Position numbers and translations under genes: made by a program | In this document: in pieces, positions 11,174 through 23,491 of the stretch | How the letters are laid out: each line of letters starts with the position of its first letter | Position numbering within the stretch: position 1 is the first letter of the stretch | NCBI GenBank assembly: GCA_023515745.1 | Contig: JALECJ010000256.1 | Span: 124,001-188,000 of the forward strand | Source: Amoeboaphelidium protococcarum | Lineage: Eukaryota > Aphelidiomycota > Aphelidea | DNA length: 64,000 nucleotides | Direction: 5' to 3' | The notes under the pieces: model-generated | What the model saw: the letters and a program-made list of their open reading frames with translations, nothing else | Told to the model about the DNA's origin: nothing | Databases searched by the model: none

Positions 11174-12746
11174 ATGGGAATCAAGGATCTTTTAAGAAAC
11201 TTAAAGTCTATCCAGAAGCGAAAACACTTATCCGACTATTGCGGCAAGGTCGCTGCTGTTGACGGATACTCTTGGCTGCATAAAGCCGCCCACTCTTGTG
11301 CAAGGGAACTAGTGAATGGCATTGAAACAAGAGCGTATGTACATAAAAATTTTACACCTGATATTAAACGTTTATGATCAGCGATATCTTATATGTAGTC
11401 ATGTCGATTATTTTGAAAAGAAGATCCAACTGATGCGATAAAATAATATCGAAGTTATCATTGTCTTCGATGGCGATGATCATCCATCAAAGTAAGGTAC
11501 CAATTCCAGCAGACATTCTGATCGCAGTAAACACAAAGAAGTTGCGAGGAAGCTCGATGCTGATGGTAACAGTAAGGAAGCGCAAAAGTTCTACTCTCGC
11601 TGTGTTGATATCACGCCAGAGATTGCATATCAAGTCATTCAACGGCTGAAGTCTATAAATGTTAAATATGTTGTGGCTCCTTATGAGGCGGATGCTCAGC
11701 TTGCTTACCTCTCGATCAATGATTTGGCTGATCTTATCATCACCGAAGACTCTGATCTACTGGTATTTGGCTGCAAAACGCTGCTTACTAAGCTAGACAA
11801 TGAAGGCAATGGTATGGAGGTGTGTTTGAAAGAGGTTTTTGATTCTCAAGAACTTGATATGTCCGGCTGGACTGTAGATATGTTCAAGCGAATGTGTATC
11901 CTTTCTGGCTGTGATTACTTGGCCTCTGCCACTGGACTTGGTTTGAAAAAGGCTCACAGGTTGATTAAGCGACACAATGGCGATATCAATAGAGCTATCT
12001 AGAGCGCTCAAAGAGAGATGTAAATCTCTTTCACTGAGGACTATCGACACAGGTTCAAGATTGCAGAGTTGACTTTTGCCCACTAGTTTGTCTTTGATAC
12101 TGACTTTGAAAACTATTATGAACTACGTCCCCTCACTGACATTGATCAAGAGAACATTTCCCCCGTGGACATTCCTCTACTTGAACTCGCTACCGGCCAG
12201 GCTATTGATGAATAGCTGATAAAGCAATGGGCCACTGGACACCTTAACCCTATCAGCAAGAAACCGATTGTTGAGAGGAAGCACGTATAAGAGAAGGAGA
12301 ACATTTATATTACTACAACGCAAGTTGAAACTATTAAAGCGGAGAAGCGCCCGTTATAAAGTCTACTCGAAGACGAGTCGATCTGTGTTGAGACTTTGTT
12401 CCATTTTGAGTCTGATCTCTAGTTGAGTTTTGTATAAAGCCCTGCTGAGGTATTAGATGATGACTAGTAATTGTTTGATCTTTTGGTATCTGACCAGAGT
12501 CATGATCAGAAACGTAAGAGGATTGAGTCTCTCTCAACGCCTGCCATTTTAGAAAATATTGTGTCACCCGTTGAAGAGAAAAGCAAGTACTTTCAACCTA
12601 TTTCACAGTGCCAAGAAGATCCAAGCCATAAGTTAAAGATCAAGAGTCTATTCGATTCCTTGAAATTCATCAAAACTCGCTCAATCTAATAAGATCATTC
12701 ATCCATGTAATCATTCTACTTTTGTCTATATTGTAGCTCTAGTTGA
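11174..12746 (+). CDS. EXO1: Exonuclease 1 (XPG/FEN1 family nuclease), two exons
   Basis: Exons 11174-11334 and 11399-12746 are joined over a 64-nt intron (502 residues). XPG-N and XPG-I domains carry the metal-binding acids: VAAVDGYSWLHKAAH, VIIVFDGDDHPSK, PYEADAQLAYL, ITEDSDLLVFGC and SGCDYL, then a helix-hairpin-helix (GLGLKKAHRLIKRH). EXO1 is a 5'-3' exonuclease in mismatch repair and double-strand-break resection. The C-terminal third is divergent, and shorter than in yeast or human. The stop is TGA 12744-12746, so the coding end overlaps the convergent DENN gene by 52 bases. The conserved MGIKDLLR start fixes the ATG. Confidence 0.93.
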
Positions 12747-15646
12747 GTAACTTTCTTTTCAAAGCGAGATTGCGCAAGTGCATGATAGTTCTTAATACCA
12801 GATTCTGAAGCCAGCTTAGAATCAACATTCAACTTGGGCGTGCCCATATTGTTCTTTTTACTATCCAACTAAGTTTGATAATGGTACTAAAATGCATCTT
12901 CTCTCTGCTAAATGAAGTATCGGAAATTGTGAGAGTTACTCAGTCTCTACAGGAAATGGCGCACGTTCATTTTCTGAGTTCCTGACGGATGATCACCCTA
13001 TTGCAAGACTTCAGAGAGCCAATTGTTATGATTTGAGGACAGGAGAGGATGTCGACGTACGAATGATTGATCATTAAATCGCACCTGAACTATTTTCTGC
13101 AAAGTATTACAATCATTTTACGCTACATTTACGTCCATGCAATCGCGATACGGTCCCAAGATGAGAATGTACATCTTCATCAGTGCCAAAGCAATCACAC
13201 CATCCTGTGTATCTGAAAACTGTTTGGACTTGCTGGATAGCGCAGTGCTGGTTCTAAATAACTTCAAGTCATCTGCAGAGGATCTAAAACGCACCGAGTT
13301 GGAAAGATTACTACTATTAGATTGCGAATCGAAAGCTTTGGACAGATATTCTTTCAACTTATAAACAAAGTACGCCGGCAGAGCACCTCGGTCACTTTCC
13401 GCAGTGTCATGTCGCAGTATTTGACCAGAATCAAGATTGATGACCAGAGCCTCTTCTATAGGAAGAAGATCCACAGATTCAGTCAATCTAAAATTTCCAT
13501 TACCTACATTCTAACTATGATAATACACGCCAGAGGTGACGCCAGCTTTTTTCCATCCTTGGACAACTCGATCGACATCAGCAGTGAGAATACCAATAAC
13601 ATACGGAGTGGGACTACAAAGAAAATCCAACAACTTTCGAGGCAGTATAGGAATAAAAATGTGCTGCCAATCCAGAGGATAAATGAGAGAAATGGCTGCA
13701 TTACAACAATCGCTCAGCTTCTACAGAGATTAACTAACAAAAATAATGCGCCGTTCCAACAGTAATGCCGTGATTAGAGTAATTAAGACAGCAAATGGCG
13801 TATTAGGTGCAGCAGTAGCAAACGATTATGCAGACTTAAGGCGCAAGGCTTCGAATAGAGACTGGAGGGAAACATGCTCTGTGGCAACATCAACAGGCCT
13901 TTGGATTTCTAATTAACTTCCTTTAAATTAAATCCTCAGAAATCTACCAGGCTTCGGTATCTTTGCGGCACTCAAGCCAGCAAGCAAAGTATCCAGTCCA
14001 CCAGTGTCTAGTTGACTATCATTGTATAATAGCTGTACATGATCAAGCAGATCTTTATAAAATTAGAAGCTACCGACTGAACTGATTATACAAAACACAA
14101 TGGGCAATTTCTTACGCCTCTTTATAATAGTGGAAGATATCTCGTTTTGATAACTCGCACCATCTAGACTTTTAGACTATTTAGAGTGAGCTTTCGACTA
14201 CTTGGTAGACGGAATCTTCACCTACATCTCACTCTCCACATACTCCGAGGTGTATATCCGCCTACAGTATCCAAATTGCTTATTCTACTAAATGTCAGTC
14301 AACACAAAGCTAAAAGTCTCCTGAGACTTGCTGGCCACACCTTCAGTGAGACCGAATTCGTCATTCACAAACGTCTCCACCGTCAATTGCCCATCTTTAG
14401 TCGCATTACTCCACTCTGGAAAACAGAACAAGGGGATATTAGCCAGTTGCGCGTCATTACTATCACAGGAGGCGTAAATAATTCTAGGAATCAAAATGTT
14501 AGACTCTTTATCTTTTAGACTGAGTGACGATACTAGAAACTTGTCGAATATTGCTACATCTTGACCATGCACAGGATATTGCAAATCCCGAGTATTTCTC
14601 TAATTATTAAGATTATCCTTTGACCTGGTATCCTCTTCACTATTATGTTATAAAGAATCATCATCAGATAATTAAGCAGTATTTTAACTCTACTAAGTGT
14701 TAGTGGGAGATAGCGACCTTTATCGTACAGGAGATAGAGCATCAGCAGGACCAAAGTTAAACAATTTTATATCAGAGAACGGCCTGTCTGAACTCCACTG
14801 ACTAGCTTTGTTGCCATTACTACTAGGCCCTTTATCACCTTAATTATAATCTTCCCTATTACCACGAACAACTTGCAAATACTAATCAGACTTTCTCTAC
14901 TTGACACCAACCACCCGCGCAGTATCTCTCTATCTCTCATTATTATTATTATTAATAAGAAATAACTCTGGTTGCATAGAATGCCTAAAAGGAGGCTTAT
15001 ATGATGCCTTTCGTAGACTAGATCCATCAGATGAGGTGATAAGTGAGAGACTACTTTTACTCTTCTGACTTTGATTTAAAGAGAAGGGATCGATCATCAG
15101 TTGCCGAAGACCCATTTTGACATTATCAAAGACTGCATTGGAGAATCTCTTCAAATCAGCAGATATATTATTAGTAGCACTACCCGGTCGAGAATATATA
15201 GATGAATCTTCAGAGTGTCTCCTCCTATGCCGATTAATACTGAAAGATTACTCACGATTCGAGTTATTATTACAATTATTATTATCAGTATTCACCAAAC
15301 TTGATAGAAATCCAGCAGTTGGCATACCAGCGACCGCATTCAAATTCTCCTCAGCGAACTAATCATTTCTAGAATGCATTCTAAAATGAGCTTCAACCAC
15401 AGATGGACATTCATTACTATCGCCTTAACGATTTGAAGAAGTTTCCTTATTAGATCTTGATCTGAAATCTGAGCATTCTCTGGTATAAAATTCAGCTTAT
15501 TTTGTCTTTTGCTATGGACCAGATGATGTATTTACATGAGTATCTGACCAGAGATTATCATTTCGTATCTTCATGTGATTGTGATATGCATGAGGTGGCT
15601 TGGACACTGATCTCCGTCTCTGTCTATCATCGCCATGATGTTCCAT
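12695..15646 (-). CDS. DENN-domain protein (Rab guanine nucleotide exchange factor family)
   Basis: 983 residues without introns, from ATG 15646 to TGA 12695-12697. Residues ~1-370 are low-complexity (Asn, Ser, Arg, with Asn and Gln runs). The tripartite DENN module follows. uDENN runs from ~372 (VAIFDKFLVSSLSL, IPLFCFPEW). The central DENN has ITLITALLLERRIIFVSQS, AISLIYPLDWQHIFIPILP and DFLCSPTPYVIGI. dDENN includes FVYKLKEYL and LMKMYILILGPYRDC. DENN proteins activate Rab GTPases in membrane traffic; the subclass cannot be told here. The 3' end overlaps EXO1. Confidence 0.9.
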
Positions 15647-16480
15647 TATTCTATTATCACCGCAATTTATTCTTATAATAATGACGATAGAGTGAGTAAT
15701 TAAATCACTGATAATACTGATAAGTAATAAAGGGCAAAAATATCTTCAATTCTTGTATTAAAATGGACAATGATGAGTGTGAGTCAAGAAGCATAAGAGA
15801 ACGCAAAGAAAGACAAGGCATAACAACGAAATATATATCAAAGCATAAGCAACAGACATACAACAGCATACTTGAAATCAAGCAGAAACTTTATTAAATT
15901 ACATAATCAAATGCACTCGTTCATGCCTAATGGGATAGAAGAGGAGGAGAAGAGACTTGATGACATCTGATGTGGCTTTGAACGAGGAGAAACCGTTTCT
16001 GAGCAGATCGTTTCAAATCTTCACGATTGCCTAAATGGATTATGGTCCACGGAGTCTGCCAATTCTTATTAATCCCCAGTGATCCGTTCTAGTAAGGCGT
16101 ATTAACAATTTACCGATTTCGTGATATCTACTAGATTGCATCTGAGTTGGCAGACTAATTTGAGATCAGATCGTATGCATCCGATTCCTCAGGATAGTCA
16201 GAACAATGTTGATTGTTCTACTAGCCACCAATATTCGCCATATAATAACCAGAATTGGATTAATTAATAATTTAGTGGAAAAATATCTCTTGTGTTGAAT
16301 GAATGGTATAATTACTCTTAACTTATCGTAAGTAACGTGATAAAGGCAGCGAATATATTTCAGATCTCACTTCGATGAAGAATAAACACAGATTCTCTTT
16401 TCATCGTCATCCCAAAACTTCCGCTGGTAGGAGAACTCCTCGTTGAACTTAAAAGCTAAATAAGAATTGGAGCGATTTAA
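15647..16480. other. Bidirectional promoter region
   Basis: 834 bases between divergent starts of the DENN gene and the alkaline phosphatase. AT-rich, with no supported gene or RNA. Confidence 0.55.
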
Positions 16481-19006
16481 ATGGTGGAGCGATCAGATGT
16501 TGAGCTGGACAATCTGGAGCTGACTCCTTAACGCTATAATGAGAATTAATTGCTTTAGCCTTCTGGTACGAATGATAATAAATTTGCTACAGCCTCAACA
16601 TCAGGTAGCGAATCCAGGTTTACATCTTCCGGTGCTGCGAATCTCAATAATCACATTGTTTAAATAGAAGAGGATGCAGATTTAAGAAATGATAATGAAG
16701 AGTATGCTGATATGTCCCATGAACTCTTACCATCTAGTAGATAAGATGGCCAACACAATGGGATCAAGACTAGCGTAAATGTGAAAAGTAAACATCGCCA
16801 TAAGTAATGCGATAGAGAACTTTGCTGTTGTGGTGCCACTTGGCTCGCTGTAGCTATGATCATAGTATTGTCTTTAATAGCTCTATTTAATAAGGACGTG
16901 GGTCAGTTGCTCGAGCGGATGTAATCTCAGAAAGTTCCCATTAGATCTGTGATTTTGATGATATCGGACGGTTTCGGCCCGTCATCAGAGACATTTGCCC
17001 GAGTGTACTATAAAGAATATCTCTAGTCTATAAACTCTTCTCTTCTTTCATAGTAGTAATAGTAGTAATAACAAGGTGGAATGTTTGGCCCGTTTGAAGC
17101 CGCCTCTCTCCCGCTAGATAAAATACTTGTGGGCCAGGTGCGCACTCATTCTGAAGATACATATGTGACTGATAGTGCCGCGGCTGCTACTGCATATAGT
17201 TGTGGTATTCGCACAAATAATCATGTCATTGGTATGAACGCTACCTTGATGCCGTGTATGTCATTGCTGGAATTGGCTCATTCGAACGGGTACAGAACAG
17301 GGTTGGTGGCGACTTCTCGCATCACACATGCCACACCCGCCGCATTTTATAGTCATGTCCGGCATAGAGATATGGAAAGTGAAATTGCCCGTTAATTGAT
17401 TTAAGGTTTAGATGGATTTTACCGGAGCAATGTATCATCTGCAGTGGATCTGGCATTTGGTGGAGGATATTGTCATTTTTATCCCAACTCTTCTGCTAAT
17501 AGTTGTCGCGCAGATGCCACTGATCTGCTTCAGATAGCTAAAGATAAAGGTTGGCAAGTTGGACTTGATAGAAAGTTTTTTGATAGTCTATCTGCCATGT
17601 CATAATTTCCTATCCTTAATCTATTTACTCCAAGCCACATGTCTTTTGATACTGATCGGAACTCTAGCAGGGAACCTTCTTTAACAGAGATGACTTTGAA
17701 AGCTCTAACTCTGCTGGATGCAGATCTACTTACGCGATATAGCAGTTCTTAATATCCATCTTAATTCAGCGGGAATGGATTCTTTTTGATGGTGGAGGGG
17801 TCTCGAATTGACATGGCAGCTCATGCAAATGATCCTGTAGGCCATGTGCGAGACACTATTGCGTATCAGGAGGCTGTACAAGTAGTCTAATAGTATGTTG
17901 ACACCCATCCTGGAACAGTGCTGATCAGTGTTAGTGATCACGAAACAGGCGGCCTTAGTGTCGATGCATAACTGGGCGAGTATCCTCTTTACGAGTTCAG
18001 GCCGGACACTTTACTGAACGTTAAGTACTCTACAGAGTTATTGACACTGAGATTATGCGATGGCTACTTACAATTACTTAAGTAGGCTTCATCTTCTACT
18101 GATTAAGCGAATGGACTTGGGAATTATGTCTATAAGTTCTTTGTTGAATCTCTACGCCTTACTCCCGTGCCATGGTTCTCAGATTTGAGCTTGTCCAGCA
18201 AGTCTGGTGCCTGGGTAGACTTTAGCTAAGATCCAAAATGGAATAACCCGCAATTTTGGGATGGCACCAAACCACCTCCATACTTTTTCACTGCTGATGA
18301 TATCAAGAAGACAATCAAGTTGATGCCCACACAATCTGAGCTGGAGCGAATTTTCAATAAATAATCAGGAAGCTAACAGAGACAAGTTGATGAACATTTA
18401 GCATTTAATCCAACGCTGGATGATCCTGCTTTACTGCCTATTCAGTATCATTTGAGCGATCTATTGAGTAAGAATGCCGAAGTTGGATGGACGACAAAAG
18501 GTCATACTGGAGCAGATGTTAATCTGTATGCTTATGGTCATGAAGATTTGTTTGTAAAGTAGGAACTGGATTCATTGCTGGATGATCAGGTTGGATCCAG
18601 GAATGATAGCAGCAGTTACTTTCCCATGACGCCTGACAATGAGGGTGACTTGGATATCCCTATACAAGTTGTAGAAGAAGATAATAACAGTTTAGTGTCA
18701 GACTAGAATAATACCGAAATCATTGAAAAGAGAGATTGGTCTTTCGATCCTCTATCATCACAGTCATCGAACATGAATGCCAGTCATCGGTACTCATTTC
18801 CACTGCTTAATACGTCTTTTCATCAAAGGATTAATTTATCTAATATTCAGTTATATAAGTTTGACTGGTGGCGATAATCTGCAAACTCCTCTGTCAAGGT
18901 TTGGCCTGGTCGACCTGCATCTGTTGGTAATATCGACAAGAAGTTGAAAGGATCACTGGAAAATATAGATGTGCACTCTTGGATATCCTAATATTTAGAA
19001 TTGTGA
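16481..19006 (+). CDS. PHO8: Membrane-bound alkaline phosphatase, PHO8-like
   Basis: 841 residues from ATG 16481 to TGA 19004-19006. It has an acidic/polar cytosolic N-terminus and a single transmembrane anchor at ~117-137 (type II topology, as in vacuolar Pho8). The alkaline-phosphatase domain follows: LMISDGFGPSSETFAR (metal site), the phosphoserine motif TDSAAAATAYSCGIRT near residue 230, THATPAAFYSH, MVEGSRIDMAAHANDP, and SVSDHETGGLS with metal-binding His/Asp. It hydrolyses phosphate monoesters in vacuole or periplasm-like space. A run of eight glutamines at ~190-198 is written TAG TAG TAA TAG TAG TAA TAA CAA. The C-terminal ~150 residues extend beyond typical family members. Confidence 0.92.
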
Positions 19007-19089
19007 TTACTAAATTAAAAGTTTATAGCTCTACGCTGATACTGTGAAGTTTAACCGATGCCTTATTCAAAATTAATCATCTACTGAAT

Positions 19090-20316
19090 TCATTCATTCA
19101 ATGATCCACTGTTCCAACCTAGGAGTCTTTGAACATCAAATAACCAATTCTGATCAGCATTCCATATGCAGGGAACAGAACAGAGCTAATCAGCCATTTA
19201 TATACTGATAGATCTGATAGAGTCCTCCTTTTCATAAGTACTTGATTAACGCGTCATTTAGCCAATTCTAAGGCCATCACAGTACACGTTGCAATCAACG
19301 GCACTCTTCAGGGCCACATTGATACCAATCTTCATTTTGTTTGGCATGACCAATGGCCTGAAACTGAGTGAATGAGGTGCAAACGGAACCAAGCATAGCG
19401 ACTGATTACCAATCTGAGGATGCACAATAGGACCACCCGCAGAGAGTGCATATGCAGTTGAACCGGTGGGTGTACAAGCTATCACACCATCGCATCTGGT
19501 AGATGTGAACGGCTTATCCTAGGCTGACAGATCTAATTATAATACATGCTGCCGTTCTCCTTACTCCGCATTCACAGACACTTCGTTAAGGGCATATACT
19601 GTGGATCCCCTGCCACTCCAGTACGAAATATCAGCTTTAACACGAGAACGCATCAAGACTGGTACTGACTACTCCCTATCGTATTCTTTCTACTACAAAA
19701 CACGATCAATCACGTTAGTCATATCTTCAATCTTGAAAGGTAGTAGGAATCCCAGCGTTCCCATTGAGAACGACATGACAGGTGGAACAGATGCGCAATC
19801 AGAAAATCTCCCAGCATACCGCAACATTGTGCCATCGCCACCAAACGTAATAGCAAAGTCGGTATACTTTTAGTAGTCGGCGTCACTTTTAGCTACATAG
19901 ATACTTGAAGACACATGATCTAATCGCTTACTCACCTATACAGCAGTGTCCTCATCAGCAATAAAATTATATCGATCATTAAATGTCTTGTGGATATAAC
20001 TTATGGCATCAGCAACAGCAGCAGTCGCTTTATCATCGCCCGCCTTCTTCACCAGCAAAATATTACTGAAATCACGCGTCGTCAAAGGCAGTAAGACTTC
20101 ATCACTGGACCATTAGAACTTCCATTTGCTTGCAGTGGAAATCTCGCTGATGGGTCTCACATTGATTAATCGCCTCTGCGTGATTACCTATAAACGTTTC
20201 ATATTATCGTACGGGCGAGACTTGATAAAAGAGAAGCGCGAATGAAGTAATTCACTTGGTTGGAAGAGCTGTAATTAGGCGGTAGTAACCTGTTCAACGT
20301 TCTTGGCGACTTTCAT
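19090..20316 (-). CDS. ATP-NAD kinase
   Basis: 408 residues from ATG 20316 to TGA 19090-19092. NAD kinase motifs are in order: [14 protein letters not shown] (residues ~155-168, the diphosphate-binding GGDG), [20 protein letters not shown] (NE/D motif), [28 protein letters not shown], and [15 protein letters not shown]. It phosphorylates NAD to NADP. There is no obvious transmembrane segment, and no clear mitochondrial presequence at the N-terminus, so cytosolic is more likely than POS5-like. Length fits fungal and animal NADKs. It converges on the alkaline phosphatase 3' end with an 83-base gap. Confidence 0.93.
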
Positions 20317-20680
20317 CGCAGTCTTAATATAAAACTCTCATTATAGATTCTCCGTGTAACAGGTATTAATCAACAGACGAAACAATTAATGATTGTTGAG
20401 CATTTTATATAGCAACTAAAGATACACAGTTAGATATATTTTTATTTGGACGCTGTATAAAAATTAGATCTCCATGGTCTAGTCTACACACATGCAATAA
20501 CTGAGATATAAAGCCAAATGTCTTATGCTTATAGTGAACGCGCTGATCAAATCGACCAAGAGCTGCGGATTTATGATACCCCTGAGCATCAACTGGTTTG
20601 ACTTGACTTTAAATTACGATATTTAATCCCAATATTATTTTATCGCAATCTATATTTTATATCTTGATTATATTAATGAA
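20317..20680. other. Bidirectional promoter region
   Basis: 364 AT-rich bases between divergent starts. Nothing else seen. Confidence 0.55.
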
Positions 20681-22111
20681 ATGCCCTCTATAAGAATAAT
20701 TTCAGCCAATATAAGTCCCGCGCATAAAAGAGTCGCCATAGTTTTAATGGCTCTGCTGATAATCACTGGCCTCTTGATGTCGACTGAGTTAATCTAACAA
20801 CTTCGTGTTGGTAATCGGGTAAGACATTTGGTATAATCTATTAATGAAAGTACATAAGAATTGGAGCAATAGATCCAGTTTCCTCAGTTTAAACATCCAT
20901 AGTGTCATGGTGGCTGGATGGCGGAATATGCTCAACTTCATCAATCGATGCTTCATCAGCCAGTTGAAGAGTAAAAAATCTTGATTATGGACGCATATAA
21001 TCATGGCTTGGGTGATAGAATGACCACACTGGTGTCTGCATTTATGGTCGCGCTTCTCAATGACTACATGTTTAAGGTTAAATGGGCTGGTGCTCCACTC
21101 GAGTCTGCTATATAGTACAACTACATCAACTGGACCGTGTCACCTAGCGATTATAATGCATCCTATGGACGCGTTGTGGATCTTGCTCTGACCGTGGAAG
21201 GATTTGTACAATATGATGATCAACTGGTGAATGAAATCTTTAGTCACTCGGATCTCAGCATGCAGTCTATATTACGCACATACAACTAATCCGAGACGGG
21301 CGATCATCAAATTCGAACTGTCATCTACCAAGGCAACTAAGGGCAGCTCTACATGCTATTTGAGAATCCCAAAGTGCGTTAGCGGCTGCATCAAATGGGA
21401 TTGAATATTGATAATGCTTTTGGGTGTGTCATGAATTTCCTTTTTACTCCGAGACAAGAGACGATTGACGTGATTCGCTAGCAGTGGAAATAAGTCACTG
21501 GATACACGAAGCTATAAGATATTTACGATTTGGGCAGACGGAGGAACTCTGTGTATCGTCCGCCTGTAATTGGTCTTTAGATTCGATTTGGCGATTAGCT
21601 ATTTAGTAGCAACGACACCTCGTACTGTCGAAGCAAGATCAAAGATCAATGGTTTAAGTAGTATATTTAATGCGCAGAGAGTCTAGCTAGTGACATTGAC
21701 AAATACTCGGAAGTAACTGATGATGGTTAATCTCGGTTTTATCTCGTGACGGATTGTGAAGAGGCGCGCAAGTATTTAAAGAAGCGGTTAGGCAATCGGC
21801 TGATCACGTACATTCCCTCCCGATCTCCTCACAGCGCAAAGTCCATACAAGTGTCTCACATTGATAAGAAGAAAGATGTAATGGGATTTAGACTCGCAGT
21901 GTCTGAGGCTTGGCTATTCTCATTCGCAGATTATTTCGTCATCACCAAAGACTCATCATTCGGCAGATTGGGAGCGCTGATGAGTATAAAATTGCATTCG
22001 ACATTCTCCATGAAGAAACAAGTTGCAGCTGCCACTGACAGTGACAAGAAATGCGCGCGTTATGACTTTGACGATTTCCGAACCATTGCCTGGGCTTGGA
22101 CGCGCTATTGA
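20681..22111 (+). CDS. Type II membrane glycosyltransferase, fucosyltransferase-like
   Basis: 476 residues from ATG 20681 to TGA 22109-22111. Residues ~20-42 (RVAIVLMALLIITGLLMST) form a signal anchor typical of Golgi type II enzymes. A NHGLGDRMTTLVSAFMVALL motif near 110 resembles the GGLGNR nucleotide-sugar-binding motif of GT37 and protein O-fucosyltransferases. The C-terminal part has FYLVTDCEEARKYL and FVITKDSSFGRLGALMS, the positions where that superfamily shows ..TD... and .SSFG.... It therefore probably transfers a sugar, perhaps fucose, in the secretory pathway. The exact family and substrate are inference; another GT-B family is possible. Confidence 0.6.
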
Positions 22112-22176
22112 AAATAAGATTGTTTAATATAACACTGCATACTAAAGTAATTTTATGAATTAAAATTGTATAAATT

Positions 22177-22779
22177 TCACAATACAGAGCCAGACTTGAG
22201 GAACTGGTCAACTTTAGTCTTGAACACTTCATTATCGTTGAGGCCGATAACTTCATACCGCTTGAGTAATCGTCTCTTCTTATCAGCACTGCTCTCTTTG
22301 ATATGAATAGACTGAGGTGCAGCATCAGCATATGGCACAAAATCGAGTATTCCATAATCTTCATAGCCACCTTACTGTTTATCAAGAGTTGAGAGCTCTC
22401 CGCGAATCAATGGATTGCTAATAACGTAGGGACAATATACCTGCTAGTGAAATCTGGTAAGCAAGTCCAGACCATCTTGACTCTACACGTCTGGAGATGT
22501 AAATAACACCAGTCGGAGGTTAGTGGCAGTGGCGAGGGCATGCAGTTTATAGGTGGCCGTCTTAAAGACCAGCGTATTAGATCCAGTATTGTTTAGAGCG
22601 AGTTTTGAAGTAATATTGTTCAGGGTGAAGATGACACCATATATGAGCTTGCTCGACTCTTACCATGTCATGTCACTACTGTTCTCTCTCTAACTACCAT
22701 TACCAGATCCAGTTGCAAATATATGTTAGTAAATACAGGCGCAATGTCTATTGAATATAAATATCGAATACACAGTCAT
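22177..22779 (-). CDS. BET5: TRAPPC1/Bet5 TRAPP-complex subunit
   Basis: 200 residues from ATG 22779 to TGA 22177-22179. The longin-like core matches TRAPPC1: MTVYSIFIFNRH, then SSKLIYGVIFTLNNITSKL, FKTATYKLHALATATNLRLVLFTSPDV and VYCPYVISNPL. TRAPPC1 is a core subunit of the TRAPP tethering complex that activates Rab1/Ypt1 in ER-Golgi traffic. A C-terminal extension of ~50 charged residues goes beyond the usual ~145-residue family length. UAR codons occur at six or more positions, for example in IYQHIFATG. It converges with the glycosyltransferase. Confidence 0.9.
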
Positions 22780-22954
22780 GATATATGAAGGATAAGCTTG
22801 AAAAAACGGCAGTTTTACAAAGCCAAAAAATAAGAAAGTTGACTGAAAATCGGCGTTAAAACAGCAAACACTCTACCAGAATCAAACTAACACGAGCAGG
22901 TTCAGATAGAACGCGCCATCAAATTATTTTATTCCCCAATGATGCAAAAAAAAA

Positions 22955-23039
22955 TCCTCCAAGCCTGGATCGAACAGGCGACCTATCGATTTCTGGATAC
23001 TATTACAGTCGAGCGCTCTTCCAACTGAGCTATTGGAGC
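22955..23039 (-). tRNA. tRNA-Tyr (GTA) with 12-nt intron
   Basis: An 85-nt cloverleaf on the minus strand. D arm is GCTC/GAGC, anticodon loop CTGTAA, T arm GCCTG/CAGGC with loop TTCGATC, and discriminator A. Anticodon GTA, with a 12-nt intron (22991-23002) at the canonical 37/38 position, as in nearly all eukaryotic tRNA-Tyr genes. A T run just downstream (the A run at 22946-22954 on the plus strand) is the Pol III terminator. Odd points: positions 1 and 72 are both G, whereas eukaryotic tRNA-Tyr has C1:G72, and 27:43 is a C-T mismatch. Confidence 0.9.
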
Positions 23040-23491
23040 CGTTTTCCGATGAAAGTTATTCACTAAATAACTGGTATTCCAAATGAGTAATATGATGCAT
23101 ATCTTTCAAACTGTTTGTTGCTTTGCATCAAAAACTCCATGTATCAGTTCCTAATAAAGTTGGGATACGGCAATGTAAAAAGCGTTTAAGATGAACTACT
23201 GTATTACAAACCCCTTCACCAGATAGCGCTATTTCCTAATTACTCAGACATATATCACATCTCTCAAAACGCCTTTTACAATTCACCCACGCATCATTAT
23301 CTATGTCAATTTACACGCCAGTTAGTCTTACTTCAAAGCGCGTCGTGTCGTTTTCAAATTTCAGCCCACTTAGCTTTGACTTTTCCTCAACAGAATTCAT
23401 TACTATTTCTCAACTGCAGAAACCTTAATCTTTAGCGTTTGGACAATATACACAACTCTCTGAAAAGTCACAATCATCAAAAGTCAATATT
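23040..23491. other. Intergenic, upstream of ZFPL1
   Basis: 452 bases with no gene seen. It includes the 5' flank of the tRNA-Tyr gene and the ZFPL1 promoter. Confidence 0.55.
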
